Shown: positions 1 through 9,551, counted from the first letter of the stretch. The stretch: 64,000 bases of DNA from Candidatus Hodarchaeota archaeon (GCA_016840285.1 JAEOSR010000146.1:1-64000); one strand, 5' to 3'. Notes: generated by a model from the letters alone, not told the origin. Translations and numbers: made by a program.

Positions 1-1
1 G

Positions 2-217
2 AGTCCGTTTTCTAACGAGTGTATTTCTTGTTTTGTCGACATAGAAAAACATTTGGCTCAGAAGTTAAATGCTTGTGGGTCAACTCCGTCATTACTCCCC
101 GTGTGTGACTTACTCATCATTCGAGATAATGTAATTATTTCTGTAGTTTATTTAAAAACTGTCGTTATCGTGTTAGTATGTCATCCTGTAAATAAAGAAA
201 AAACATTCAAGAATTAG
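2..217 (+). CDS. possible 3' end of a gene entering from the left edge
   Basis: Frame 2 is open from the window edge to a TAG at 215-217, giving 71 residues with no start inside the window. The translation has a C-x2-C pair near its beginning (ECISC), a third and fourth cysteine, and a hydrophobic stretch rich in I and V towards the end. No family is recognised. A short minus-strand frame at 173-355 overlaps it, and at most one of them can be real. The open frame could still be chance in AT-rich DNA, so this is only a candidate. Confidence 0.3.
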   Translation, partial: SPFSNECISCFVDIEKHLAQKLNACGSTPSLLPVCDLLIIRDNVIISVVYLKTVVIVLVCHPVNKEKTFKN

Positions 218-355
218 AGTAGATAAGCGATAATCACAAGAGGTGTAATGATCCCAAGGTTTTGTTCTATCAGAAATCACTACTCCTCCCATTTTTCCTC
301 GTATCTCTGAACTACAATCCATATTGAATAAAAGAGCTAGTTGAGAATTTTTCAC

Positions 356-3300
356 CTAACGTTCACAAAAAAATCGGGATGCATCCTCAAGAAATTCCTC
401 ACTGCTGTTTAGGGAAATATAGTAGGAAACCTCATCAGCTTGGTTGGGCTCTAAGTACCAAAATGTAATGAAACCAGCTCCGAGAATCATTTTTCCCGCG
501 TCAAGAGGAAAAATTATAGATCTTGGAGAAGTTTTAATAAGGGAGAGGGAGTTATTATCTTTTTTCAATGTAAAATAAGTCATATCTTCTGGTCCGACTC
601 CTAAAATAGGTACTGGATTGTCTCTTGAAAATTCAAATGGAGTTTCAGTACCAATAGAAAATCTCGAAACCATTTTCTCTATACTTCCATCAATCCCTGG
701 ACTTAATAAACTAAATGATCTGGCCTGAAATGTTGTTGTAGTTGGATTATGAATCGTTGTTCTAACCCTAACTAAACTCGAATCTCCTCCTAATAACTCA
801 TATGCGATTTTTATTACCAACCCATTTATTGACTTTTGTTCATTGATTGTTGTTGAATATTCGACTCCTGTCCATTGATTTGATCGGATCTTCGTGGCAA
901 TATATTTCTCTTTGGAATAGTTTGTTTCGTCCAAATCATCATTTACACCTAGAATAATAGAATTAACCATACCACCAGGATCTTTTGAGAAAAAGATTGA
1001 TGGAGAATAGTTAGGAAAATTAGAAAGTAGATAAGGTTGTCCATTATACTGTATTTGAGTTAGACAAGCTGCAAAGTCAGCTGAACTTTTAATCTCAAGA
1101 ATTTTATTTTTTACTACGACCAGATTTTTATTTGATTCTGGTGGTAGATCAAGAATTTCAGGTTTTTCTGTCCCATTAAACACTAAAAATCGAAAATGCT
1201 TGGTTTCTTTCTTTTCGGGGCTCTTTATGGTAAATTGTAGTTTGTAAATTCCAAAATTGATATTACTTGGTAATTCTAATGCACATTTGAACTCTTGGAG
1301 ATTACTTAAGTTTAAATTAGTGATTTCAAATTCATTAGGAGTAATTATCCAACCTTTTGGCTCTTTAATGATTAAACGACCATTCAGAGGCACTAAGCGA
1401 ATTGATTTTAGAGTAATTTGGATTTCTGATATTTTTCTTCCAATAAGCAATTGGTTTCTTGGAATATCGATGCTAAGATATGACATTGGTTCAATTTTTT
1501 GCTGAATTGGAGACAATACTTGATTTTTGCTCAGATAATATGAAAGTTCACGAACTTTCTTCCAGCCTGTGTTTCCACAACCAATCCAGCTCTTTGGCCC
1601 GCTAGACGAGGAAAGAGCTGGGATTCGAATCTGTTTTTCAAGTGATGATAATTTATTACGACTGGGGTCCGCTTTAGAGTCATGCGTCTCATAAATGTGG
1701 TAGTAGCAGATATCTCCTACTTGTATGCAAATCCAAGGTTCATATCTTTCAGTTCCTTCAGGTAAATCTCCTTTTCCAGCTGGCCAGAAAAAAGATGGCC
1801 CATAAACGAGCTGATTCTCAAAAACGAAATAGGTTTCACCAAGAGGCATATTTATACCACGGGTAAAGTGAGGCTCAATAATGGTTGTTATTTGGTCATC
1901 TACAGTTCCTAAGTTTTGTACTTCCGTCCATATTGCAAAGTGAGAGTCCCCTGCTCTTAATTCAAAAATCCGATGGAAAATCAGACCCTTCTTCGAATGT
2001 CCTCTCCTTGAAAGTTTAACCTGAATCGAATTCCTTTTTTCTATTATTTTTATCCTAAATTCAGCCTGATTAAATTCACTAAAACCAAAAGGAGGGCCAT
2101 AATCAAGTGTACGAACTCCTATTCCCATCAAAGTCTCATCTGGGATACGAAAATCAGCGCTAGCTCCCTCAATTTTTATAACACCCTGAATATATTGATT
2201 TTGGATGATAATACACTTTTTGTCTTGTTGAATGCCAGCTGCTAATCCTGGGCTATTGGAAAGGAAAATGGGGAGTTCGTATACTCTACTCTTAATGTCT
2301 CCCATCTTTATCTGGCAATACAAAGTAGTAAAAATATCATTATCACTCAAGGGGATTTCTAATTGTACGTTGACACCAATATTTTCTTCAGGACCTAAAC
2401 TAATTGGAATAACAGGAGAAAGAATATCAATCTCATTTATTGACCAGAATAACATTTCTCCTTCAATGGTTTTCTCTGACCTATTTTGTACGTGTATTGG
2501 TATATCTTGCTTACCAGAAGGCCTCCACCACACCTGATCTGAGATCTTGATATCAATAAGCTGACGAACTCTCATTCCTGCTTCTAATGTGAGGATTTCT
2601 CCATCGACAATAATTTGACTTTTAATACTGGGTGTTTTTCTCTGGATATCAGTATCAGAGGTCGTATCATCAATAACATAAATATTTTCAAGAGTCTTGC
2701 TTCCCTTGGGAACTGTTTGAATTTCTTGACTCGTTTTTACACTGACTTCCTTAGAACCCTCCATAGTTACAATAACAGATAACTCTTTATTGGATTCATT
2801 CCTAATGTGTAAAGAAATATTCTGATCAATTCCAGCAAAAACATCATGATCTGTTTGTTGCAAAGTTATTCCGATTAATTCACCATTCATTCTTCTGGTA
2901 ATACCAGTAATGGATCGGCTGTAACGATCAATAATAACCTCAAGAAAGTCTTCCTCTTTTTCAAACCGATAATAAAAAACTTTCATAGATCCTAGGGTCT
3001 GCTCATCAGGAGCTTGTGTGATGTCACGCTTCTGATCGTGGTACCAATCAGGATGTTTCTCAAAAAATGGTTTACAGAATGAGTTCTGTAAGATGACAGG
3101 AATATAATTCTGCATATATACTGATGTGTCAGGAACCCATTGAAGGCCAATCTTCTTGTAAAGGGGTACAGCTTTCATATTTGACGGCCAAGTGTGTAAA
3201 TCTTGTCGCACATCCCCATTTTTCACGCTAAAATCAGCTGCAGTGAGAAGTAGATGCTTACCATATTTTTTTCCTAGTACTTCTGGATGGGCACCTAAAA

Positions 3301-3586
3301 CACCAATGTAGGAAACATTAGGTTCTTCCATACGTTTATGAACAGAGCAAATACCAACTAAACGATCTTGGGGGTCAAAAGCAACAAAATATTCGAGAGC
3401 TTTCCTTTTTTCAACGAATTCTCGTGCACGTTTTTCATCATACTTGATTCCTTGAGTCCAGGTTCCTGGCCACAAATCATCAATTGCATTAAAAAAAGAT
3501 GCTAATTTTTTTGAATCAGCATTTATATCGATCGGACGAATTGTACCTTCAAAGTTTTCCTTATCCTTAATTGCAGAAACATTCAT
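356..3586 (-). CDS. GNAT N-acetyltransferase fused to a very long beta-rich C-terminal region
   Basis: Predicted protein of about 1076 residues. The first ~175 residues look like a GNAT acetyltransferase: an IRPIDI-type first strand, a strand reading YIGVLGAHPEVLGKKYGKHL that carries the acetyl-CoA loop, and a C-terminal YKKIGLQWV element. The remaining ~900 residues have no transmembrane segment or signal peptide and read as alternating beta strands, probably several immunoglobulin-like or beta-sandwich modules. The ATG at 3584-3586 is preferred over an upstream ATG at 3610 because a GGTGAT element lies just ahead of it. The acetylated substrate is unknown. Such a long beta-rich partner suggests a cytoplasmic protein or polysaccharide-binding role, but that is inference. 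The gene stands alone, with a ~235-bp AT-rich gap upstream to arsM. Confidence 0.75.
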   Translation of the reverse strand: MNVSAIKDKENFEGTIRPIDINADSKKLASFFNAIDDLWPGTWTQGIKYDEKRAREFVEKRKALEYFVAFDPQDRLVGICSVHKRMEEPNVSYIGVLGAHPEVLGKKYGKHLLLTAADFSVKNGDVRQDLHTWPSNMKAVPLYKKIGLQWVPDTSVYMQNYIPVILQNSFCKPFFEKHPDWYHDQKRDITQAPDEQTLGSMKVFYYRFEKEEDFLEVIIDRYSRSITGITRRMNGELIGITLQQTDHDVFAGIDQNISLHIRNESNKELSVIVTMEGSKEVSVKTSQEIQTVPKGSKTLENIYVIDDTTSDTDIQRKTPSIKSQIIVDGEILTLEAGMRVRQLIDIKISDQVWWRPSGKQDIPIHVQNRSEKTIEGEMLFWSINEIDILSPVIPISLGPEENIGVNVQLEIPLSDNDIFTTLYCQIKMGDIKSRVYELPIFLSNSPGLAAGIQQDKKCIIIQNQYIQGVIKIEGASADFRIPDETLMGIGVRTLDYGPPFGFSEFNQAEFRIKIIEKRNSIQVKLSRRGHSKKGLIFHRIFELRAGDSHFAIWTEVQNLGTVDDQITTIIEPHFTRGINMPLGETYFVFENQLVYGPSFFWPAGKGDLPEGTERYEPWICIQVGDICYYHIYETHDSKADPSRNKLSSLEKQIRIPALSSSSGPKSWIGCGNTGWKKVRELSYYLSKNQVLSPIQQKIEPMSYLSIDIPRNQLLIGRKISEIQITLKSIRLVPLNGRLIIKEPKGWIITPNEFEITNLNLSNLQEFKCALELPSNINFGIYKLQFTIKSPEKKETKHFRFLVFNGTEKPEILDLPPESNKNLVVVKNKILEIKSSADFAACLTQIQYNGQPYLLSNFPNYSPSIFFSKDPGGMVNSIILGVNDDLDETNYSKEKYIATKIRSNQWTGVEYSTTINEQKSINGLVIKIAYELLGGDSSLVRVRTTIHNPTTTTFQARSFSLLSPGIDGSIEKMVSRFSIGTETPFEFSRDNPVPILGVGPEDMTYFTLKKDNNSLSLIKTSPRSIIFPLDAGKMILGAGFITFWYLEPNQADEVSYYISLNSSEEFLEDASRFFCER

Positions 3587-3845
3587 GAAATCACCAGATA
3601 AAAGACACATAATTTGATTAAATTAGAAATAATAAGCTGTATTGCCCATTATAGAGAATTATTGTTCTTACAGATTCATGAATGATTATTACACTATCAT
3701 ATTTATAATAATAGAAAGTGGCAAAAATAGTGCAAATAGAAATGAAAACAAAGAAAAATACATTGACCTCAAGAATAAAGATAAAATGGCAAAAGCCGTG
3801 TAGTACGGAAAAAATGAGACGTAAATGAGTTTCTGACTGACTAGC

Positions 3846-4616
3846 TCAAACCGCTGGTTTCTGCGCCTCAATGATGCCATTCTGAAATTGATTATCAAGA
3901 TAGTTGAAATCACTAAATATTGTAACCTTAACCCCATTGAAACCTGCTTTTTCGATTTTTTCACTATATCCCTTTTCCGTTAATGCTCCACCTAAGCAAG
4001 AACACCAAGCTTCGGGATCTTGGGTAATTTCAGAAGGTAATGGATCAGCAGCAATAATATCTGCATCCACTATACGTCCACCAGGTTTAAGAATCCTGAA
4101 AGCTTCCTTAAAAACAGCTCCTTTATCCATTGTGAGGTTAATTACACAGTTACTAATTATGACATCAGCAAAGTTATCTGGGAGAATATTGATATTCTCA
4201 ATGTCAGAAAGACGAAAATCAACATTAGTATAACCATTCTCCATAGCAGTTTTCATTCCAGCAACAATCATATCAGGAGTAAAATCAATGCCAATTGCTC
4301 TCCCATCTGGGCCAACGAGATCTGCAGCCTGAAATAAGTCGTGACCAGCGCCACTGCCGAGGTCTACCACTATATCACCCTTTTGAATGTTAGCTTTCTG
4401 AGCGAGGTTAACTACACATCCAAAACTGGAAATGGAGGATTCTTTTTTCGTTTCAGCTGCTGTGGGAGGACAACAATCAGTTTGTGTTTGTTCATCATTA
4501 TCTTTTGATGTTGATGACGGAGAACAGCAACTAGATTGTTCGCTGAGTTTTTTTTGGAGACGTTGGTTTATTGCTTTAGCATAACTCTTTTTAATTTCTT
4601 CCTTGAATTGACTCAT
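3846..4616 (-). CDS. arsM: arsenite S-adenosylmethionine methyltransferase
   Basis: Class I SAM-dependent methyltransferase of the ArsM type, about 256 residues. The SAM-binding motif VVDLGSGAGHD is near residues 82-92, followed by IGIDFTPDMI. The arsenic-binding cysteines of the family are visible: FGC near residue 68, SNCVINLT near 144, and WCSCLGGAL near 206. The N-terminal linker adds two vicinal pairs (SSCCS and TDCCP), which fits trivalent arsenic handling. ArsM converts As(III) into methylated arsenicals in the cytoplasm. The ATG at 4614-4616 is chosen over a GTG at 4628 because the longer form would run into a palindrome. The gene is divergent from a TrmB-type regulator, with 71 bp between the starts, so the two probably form a small arsenic-response unit. 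Confidence 0.88.
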   Translation of the reverse strand: MSQFKEEIKKSYAKAINQRLQKKLSEQSSCCSPSSTSKDNDEQTQTDCCPPTAAETKKESSISSFGCVVNLAQKANIQKGDIVVDLGSGAGHDLFQAADLVGPDGRAIGIDFTPDMIVAGMKTAMENGYTNVDFRLSDIENINILPDNFADVIISNCVINLTMDKGAVFKEAFRILKPGGRIVDADIIAADPLPSEITQDPEAWCSCLGGALTEKGYSEKIEKAGFNGVKVTIFSDFNYLDNQFQNGIIEAQKPAV

Positions 4617-4620
4617 GGCA

Positions 4621-4643
4621 TGATACACCTATTTGGTGCATCA
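4621..4643. promoter_or_regulatory. near-perfect palindrome between arsM and trmB-like gene (candidate operator)
   Basis: The sequence is TGATACACC, a 5-bp spacer TATTT, then GGTGCATCA. The 9-bp arms pair at eight of nine positions. It ends 5 bp upstream of the arsM ATG on the minus strand and lies about 45 bp upstream of the regulator start, with a TATA-like stretch (ATATTTATAT) between it and the regulator. TrmB-family proteins bind palindromic operators. The placement suggests repression of arsM and autoregulation; binding itself is inference. Confidence 0.55.
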
Positions 4644-4687
4644 AAAGTAAGATATTTATATTTCTCCTACCGAGGGTAAGTAGAGAA

Positions 4688-5491
4688 ATGGAAGAAAAAG
4701 CTATGACAAAACCACTTAGTGAGGCAATACTTGGGCCGGATCAACCTGAAAAACGATTAATCGATGATTTAATGGAAGTAAATCTAACTAGGAATGAAGC
4801 AAGAGCATATATAGCATTATTACCATTAGAGTCAGCAACTGCGAGTAAATTGGTAGAGAAAACTGGAATCCCAGATAGTAAAATATATCGAACTATGGAT
4901 AATTTACAGAAAAAGGGATTGATTATCGTTCAAGAAGGGGTACCCAAGAAGTACATCGCGATTCATCCTATTGAAGCAATGGAGAATTTACGAACAATTT
5001 TCAAAACCGAATTCACGAAAAGGATGACTTCCATAGATAAGTTAATTGAATCATTAGTTCCTATTTATCAGGATCACGAAGAATCACCTAAAATTGCCTA
5101 TATAATAAAGGGAAAATCCAACATATTTAACCACGCTAGACGGTTAATCGATGATGCGACTTCAAGCATAACTTTAATGATGCCAAATAAAGAGATGTTT
5201 TCCCCTCTTGAAAAACCCATTAGACAAGCTCAGGAGAGGGTTTCAGACCTAAACCTTGGTTTTTTTCATCAAAAGCTTCCAACTGAACCATTCCCATTTA
5301 ATTATCAGGTAATTAATTGTAATTGTTTTTTCTTGATCATTGACAATAAAATTCTTTTAACGATCTCAAACTGGAATACAAATCACTGGCACGCAATTTG
5401 GACAACCGAAACTTCATTGTTGGAAGTTTCTCAAGGGTATTTTTCTTCCCCTTCTTGTTGTGCGTCAGAAGATAGTAATCCCCGTCAATAA
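4688..5491 (+). CDS. TrmB-family transcriptional regulator, possibly arsenic-responsive
   Basis: 267 residues. Residues ~28-95 form the TrmB-type winged helix (LTRNEARAYIALLPLE, then SKIYRTMDNLQKKGLI), and the C-terminal ~130 residues match the TrmB sensor region. Archaeal TrmB proteins usually sense sugars. This one instead carries a CNC pair in the sensor core (INCNCFFLIIDN) and a vicinal SCCASED near the C-terminus. Paired thiols plus divergence from arsM suggest As(III) or another soft metal as ligand; this is inference from context. A start at 4703 (second ATG) is also possible. Identification as a TrmB regulator is firm; the ligand is not. Confidence 0.85.
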   Translation: MEEKAMTKPLSEAILGPDQPEKRLIDDLMEVNLTRNEARAYIALLPLESATASKLVEKTGIPDSKIYRTMDNLQKKGLIIVQEGVPKKYIAIHPIEAMENLRTIFKTEFTKRMTSIDKLIESLVPIYQDHEESPKIAYIIKGKSNIFNHARRLIDDATSSITLMMPNKEMFSPLEKPIRQAQERVSDLNLGFFHQKLPTEPFPFNYQVINCNCFFLIIDNKILLTISNWNTNHWHAIWTTETSLLEVSQGYFSSPSCCASEDSNPRQ

Positions 5492-5656
5492 TTGATCAAG
5501 GTTTTGCTTCGAGTGATTTCAGGTCTTTTTTTATGTAATCTCACATAAAAATTTGAACTAATTTCCTTAGAGGTGACTCTACCCTCTAGACATTTTTTGA
5601 GTCTAATATATTCTCTAATAGGGTTTTATCGCATTTTAATAGAAGGAATGATTATC

Positions 5657-6721
5657 ATGGTAATTACTGAAGACTTGAAAGGACGAGATTTCCTCACAAT
5701 GACTGATTTTTCACGTGAAGAGATTGAAACCATGCTCGATGTTGGAATTGATCTCAAAAAGCGTTTCACCATGCATGAAGACCACAGACATATACTATCT
5801 GCACAAACATTATTCATGGTGTTTTATAATGACAGTTTGAGAACAAGAAATTCATTTGAAGCAGGTATGACTCAACTTGGAGGACACGCTCACTTTTTAC
5901 AACCAGGAGCAATATATACTCCTGCTATGGAAGGCGATGAAATTGCTTATACAACCGAACGTGTTTCTGATGTGGCTCGCGTTCTCTCACGTATGGGTGA
6001 TGCAATAGCAATCAGAATTTACGGGAGTAAGTGTGACTGGATGTATGGAAAAGGACAAAAAATCCAGGAGAACTTTGCTTATTGGAGTAAAAAACCGATT
6101 ATCAATATGGAGTCCGATGTTTATCATCCATGCCAAGGAATGGCCGATATAATGACCGTGTATGAGAAATGTAGCCATAGCTACAATAAATTGCAGGGGA
6201 AGAAATTTGTTATGAGTTGGGCTTATTCCGCTGCTCCAAAACCTATGGCTGTCCCTCAAACTGGAGTACTGGCTCCCTCGATGTTTGGTATGGACTTAAC
6301 CCTAGCCTGTCCTCCTGAATTTGACCTGCATCCTGATATCATAAAGAAAGTAGAAGAGCAAAGTGATATCTTTGGAGGAACATTCAAAATAGAACGCGAT
6401 ATGAAAACAGCGTTTGAAGGAGCAGATTTTGTTTATCCGAAAAGTTGGGGGATTTTAGAAGCTCATGGTATGGAAGGGGTCAGACCAGCGAAGCCTGAAA
6501 TGATGCCCGAAATCATGAACAAATACAAAAATTGGAGGACAACGGTTGAGTTAATGGATGTCACTAAGAACGGACGAGGGTACTACATGCATTGCCTTCC
6601 ACAAGATCGGGGAATGGAAGTGGATGACGAGGTTGCTGATGGGCCACGATCTATTATCTTTGATCAAGCAGAAAATAGGTTACATGCTCAGAAAGGAATC
6701 ATGGCCTGTATCATGCACTAA
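5657..6721 (+). CDS. knotted-type carbamoyltransferase (YgeW/AOTCase clade), copy 1
   Basis: About 354 residues of the aspartate/ornithine carbamoyltransferase superfamily. The carbamoyl-phosphate loop is NDSLRTRNSFEAG, the HPCQGMADIM element follows near the middle, and MHCLPQDRG is the second-substrate loop. SWAYSAAPKPMAVPQ matches the proline-containing loop of the knotted subgroup (N-acetyl- or N-succinylornithine transcarbamylases and YgeW) rather than ordinary OTCase. The GAAGGA at 5643-5648 favours the ATG at 5657 over upstream GTG or ATG starts. In bacterial purine-degradation clusters YgeW works in the direction that releases carbamoyl phosphate. A carbamate kinase and a second paralog lie 4-6 kb away. 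The true acceptor or donor substrate cannot be read from the sequence. Confidence 0.85.
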   Translation: MVITEDLKGRDFLTMTDFSREEIETMLDVGIDLKKRFTMHEDHRHILSAQTLFMVFYNDSLRTRNSFEAGMTQLGGHAHFLQPGAIYTPAMEGDEIAYTTERVSDVARVLSRMGDAIAIRIYGSKCDWMYGKGQKIQENFAYWSKKPIINMESDVYHPCQGMADIMTVYEKCSHSYNKLQGKKFVMSWAYSAAPKPMAVPQTGVLAPSMFGMDLTLACPPEFDLHPDIIKKVEEQSDIFGGTFKIERDMKTAFEGADFVYPKSWGILEAHGMEGVRPAKPEMMPEIMNKYKNWRTTVELMDVTKNGRGYYMHCLPQDRGMEVDDEVADGPRSIIFDQAENRLHAQKGIMACIMH

Positions 6722-6828
6722 ACATTAGAGTTCTAAAGTGCAAAAACTTAAATACATTCCGCAATTTGTCCAAACAACGCAAATATAAAATATTACTAGT
6801 ATAATTTATAGTTCTAGTTGGCGATAAT

Positions 6829-7794
6829 ATGATGAGTAACGCAATTACAGACCCCGACGTCCTCGTAGTTCGGAATTTAACCAAGATTTATGGAAGAGAA
6901 TTTCAATTTGGTGCCCGAAAAGTTGGACGTCGGATCGTTGCGGTAGATGATGTGAGCTTTTCAGTCAAGAAGGGAGAAATATTCGGATTTCTAGGTCCCA
7001 ATGGTGCAGGAAAGACTACTACAATACGATCAATATTAGGATATTTAAATCTAAGATCAGGTATAATAAAAATCAATGGCTTAGATTATCTGAAAGATGC
7101 ATTAGAAATAAAAAAGATGGTCGGAATGGTCCGAAGTGAAATAGCCTTGTATGGAAATTTTACAGGAGATGAGTTGATCGAGTATTTTGGAAAATTTCGA
7201 CCCATTGATAATGAGTTCCTAAAAAAACTAAAATCTGCTTTTAAGGTAGACCTTACTCTGAAGTTTAGAAGCCTTTCTACGGGTAACAAACAACAAGTAA
7301 TAATTATTTCGGCTTTGGCTTCCAATCCTGATGTTATTTTCCTAGATGAACCATCTAGTGGACTGGATCCCTTGATGGCTGCTAGGTTCCATGATTTACT
7401 ACTTGAAATGAAAAATAATGGAAAAACAATATTCTTATCGAGTCATAATTTACCTGAGGTACAAGCTATCTGTGATCGTGTTGGCATCATAAGGAAAGGA
7501 AAAATGATTGTTGTAGAAAAGGTCAAAGACCTAAGGACAAAATCAATGCAAATAATGAACGTTGAATTTGACGGGGAAGTTCCCGAAATAAGTGAAATCC
7601 AGGTCGTTCCAAACGTTTTTAGTGTAGAGAAGAAAGCAGACACTTTTCTAATCAAGGTCAAGGAAGACGTGAATGATCTTGTGCAGTTTGTTAGTACACG
7701 GCGTATCAAGAGGATGACTTTAGAAGACAGTACTTTAGAGGATATCTTTCTGACCTATTACAAAGATGAACTAGATCAAGGAAAGGAGGAATGA
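6829..7794 (+). CDS. ABC transporter ATP-binding protein
   Basis: 321-residue ABC ATPase of the ABC-2/DrrA type. It has Walker A GPNGAGKTT near residue 62, signature LSTGNKQQV near 147, Walker B VIFLDEPSSGLD near 171 and switch histidine SSHNLPEV near 205. The ~90-residue C-terminal extension is typical of exporter ATPases. The stop region overlaps the start region of the downstream permease, so the two are translationally coupled. The substrate is unknown. An AT-rich TATA-like stretch lies just upstream (AAAATATT to TATAATTTATAG). Confidence 0.92.
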   Translation: MMSNAITDPDVLVVRNLTKIYGREFQFGARKVGRRIVAVDDVSFSVKKGEIFGFLGPNGAGKTTTIRSILGYLNLRSGIIKINGLDYLKDALEIKKMVGMVRSEIALYGNFTGDELIEYFGKFRPIDNEFLKKLKSAFKVDLTLKFRSLSTGNKQQVIIISALASNPDVIFLDEPSSGLDPLMAARFHDLLLEMKNNGKTIFLSSHNLPEVQAICDRVGIIRKGKMIVVEKVKDLRTKSMQIMNVEFDGEVPEISEIQVVPNVFSVEKKADTFLIKVKEDVNDLVQFVSTRRIKRMTLEDSTLEDIFLTYYKDELDQGKEE

Positions 7795-7796
7795 AT

Positions 7797-8642
7797 ATGT
7801 TTACCATTTATATAAAACAACTACAAAAAAACTGGTTACCCTGGTCATTAATCTCCGTGGTAATGGCAGCATTCTCACTACTGATGGTTCTTATATGGCC
7901 CTCATTTGAGCCATATGTCGAAATGCTGCAAGAGATGTTAGAACTTCCCCTATATACAGCTTTACTTGGAGAAGGTATACCTTTGACATCCATTGAAGGT
8001 CTACTTTCCATGGAGTTGTTCATTTTGTCTGATATCTTTTTTATGGGGCTTATTTTACTCTTTGGTGTCCAATGTATCCCACGTGAAGTGGATAGTGGAA
8101 GTCTAGATTTTATTTTGAGCTTCCCAGTTCCAAGATGGCGATTTCTTTTAGAAAAACTGGCTGCATTTATTACTATTACGTTCTCTTTCCCAATTCTTAC
8201 TACTGCTGGAGCCATTTTAGGAACAGTTGTTCTTGGACTCGAATTTCAACCAAACGGACTAGAAGCATTCTTCTTAGGATTAATTTCTCGATGGGTTCTT
8301 TATATTACCCTCACCTGCCTTGTCATTCTTTTATCGATCATTCTCATGGATACTGGGAAAACACTAGGATTTGGTGGTTTACTCCTTGGAGGTTCATGGA
8401 TTCTAGACACACTTGGAGGTATTCTTACCCCTGCTGATCCCGAAATGGCTAAAATAATTCAAGGAATGTCCTTTTTCTACTATCTTGATGGACCCACTAT
8501 TATGGGAAAGGTGTTAGCTGAAGGATTGTCTGGATTTCCCCTTGGTGAATTATTATTCATACTAGCAATAGGTGTAGTGGCGATACTAGCGTCATTGGTT
8601 CTTTTTGATAACCCTTTTCGTCAGAAACGTGAATTTAAATAA
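7797..8642 (+). CDS. ABC-2 type transporter permease
   Basis: About 281 residues with roughly six hydrophobic segments and the loop PREVDSGSLDFILSFPVPRWRFLLEK, the cytoplasmic element characteristic of ABC-2 permeases. It partners the ATPase immediately upstream. An ATG at 7791 overlaps the ATPase stop, but AAGGAGG at 7782-7788 is better spaced for the ATG at 7797. The pair probably forms a homodimeric-permease exporter. The substrate is unknown. Confidence 0.9.
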   Translation: MFTIYIKQLQKNWLPWSLISVVMAAFSLLMVLIWPSFEPYVEMLQEMLELPLYTALLGEGIPLTSIEGLLSMELFILSDIFFMGLILLFGVQCIPREVDSGSLDFILSFPVPRWRFLLEKLAAFITITFSFPILTTAGAILGTVVLGLEFQPNGLEAFFLGLISRWVLYITLTCLVILLSIILMDTGKTLGFGGLLLGGSWILDTLGGILTPADPEMAKIIQGMSFFYYLDGPTIMGKVLAEGLSGFPLGELLFILAIGVVAILASLVLFDNPFRQKREFK

Positions 8643-8754
8643 GCAAGAAGAAGTATTTCCACTCTTCTCTATCATCTTTTTAGTAGTAAATTCCCGTGAG
8701 ATTACTGATGCAAGTCTGGATAACACCTATCACATTACTTGTAGAGAACCCCTC

Positions 8755-9174
8755 TTAACTTATCTCAATAATTTTAAGATCGGGTATCCTTTCAAAATGT
8801 CTTTTGTTATGAGTGATTAGTTCATTAATTCCGTTTGCTTTCGTAACTCCAGCGATCATTCCATCCCTAAAATCTACAAGTTTCCCATCTAATTTTAATC
8901 TTCCCAATATTTCTGCTGTCTTATATGCGGATTTACGGTCAAAAGGTAGAATAGTGAATTTTAGTGATATATCCCCAATTTCTGAAAGACGTTTCTGTTT
9001 CAACTCAGGTTTGTTTATGTAAATACGACTCCCTGTAATACCAAAAACAAGTTCCATTATTGAAATTTCAGTGGTGAAAAGGGGGGTTGAACCTAATTTC
9101 TGTATGAATCTCAATATCTCGGGACTCTTTCGAAGTAAATCGACCAGAATTGATGTATCAATCATCATCATCAA
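8755..9174 (-). CDS. vapC: VapC-type PIN-domain toxin
   Basis: 139-residue PIN-domain ribonuclease. The acidic active-site residues are in place: MIDTSILVDLL at the N-terminus, a glutamate in SIMELVFG, and aspartates in VDFRDGMIAGVTKAN, followed by the ITHNKRHFERI finish of the family. VapC toxins cleave tRNA or rRNA. Four consecutive ATG codons open the gene; GAGGT suits the first. The start overlaps the end of the antitoxin gene by 17 bp, the usual VapBC coupling. Confidence 0.9.
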   Translation of the reverse strand: MMMMIDTSILVDLLRKSPEILRFIQKLGSTPLFTTEISIMELVFGITGSRIYINKPELKQKRLSEIGDISLKFTILPFDRKSAYKTAEILGRLKLDGKLVDFRDGMIAGVTKANGINELITHNKRHFERIPDLKIIEIS

Positions 9175-9415
9175 TATTTACCTCTTGAATTGTGAATCGT
9201 TCTCTAATACCGCTAATATTGTTTTTAATTTCTTTATATTCTTCTTCGGTCATATCAGACCATAAAGGATGATTAATTATCCATTCATAGATTGAGACAG
9301 CTGTTTTTTCTTCACAAAGCCTTTTAATCGCATCACCAAAACTTTCATGAGGTAATTTAAAGCGAGATAGAAGGTCATATACTTCTTGAGTTACTGAGAT
9401 TGTCTTGGAGGCCAT
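9158..9415 (-). CDS. vapB: VapB-type antitoxin (DUF217/UPF0330 family)
   Basis: 85 residues beginning MASKTISVTQEVYDLLSRFK, followed by SFGDAIKRLCEEK. This is the archaeal VapB pattern of an N-terminal DNA-binding strand and helices (PF02697 type). The C-terminal half is acidic and ends in four aspartates, suited to neutralising the PIN toxin. It is first in the vapBC operon and probably autorepresses it. The AT repeat (CTATATATATAGAT) just upstream could hold the promoter. Confidence 0.88.
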   Translation of the reverse strand: MASKTISVTQEVYDLLSRFKLPHESFGDAIKRLCEEKTAVSIYEWIINHPLWSDMTEEEYKEIKNNISGIRERFTIQEVNIDDDD

Positions 9416-9551
9416 TAGGTCATCATCTATATATATAGATAATGCGTTAAAAAACCTTTCTCCTTTTCCTCATATTTGTTTTAAGGAAATTAATCGGACT
9501 AGTAGTGTCTTTAGCGACTTGTATCTTAAACTCATTTGCTTTCGTTATAAT

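Noticed and set aside
173..355. 60-residue minus-strand ORF between the left edge and the GNAT-fusion gene
   Set aside because: No recognisable motif, no convincing ribosome site, and it overlaps an open frame on the plus strand; probably chance.
3689..3964. 91-codon minus-strand ORF overlapping the arsM 3' end
   Set aside because: Out of frame with arsM and low-complexity; the AT-rich gap shows no other support.
8605..8820. 71-codon plus-strand ORF after the ABC permease
   Set aside because: It overlaps the 3' ends of the permease and of vapC, has no domain pattern and looks like a shadow.
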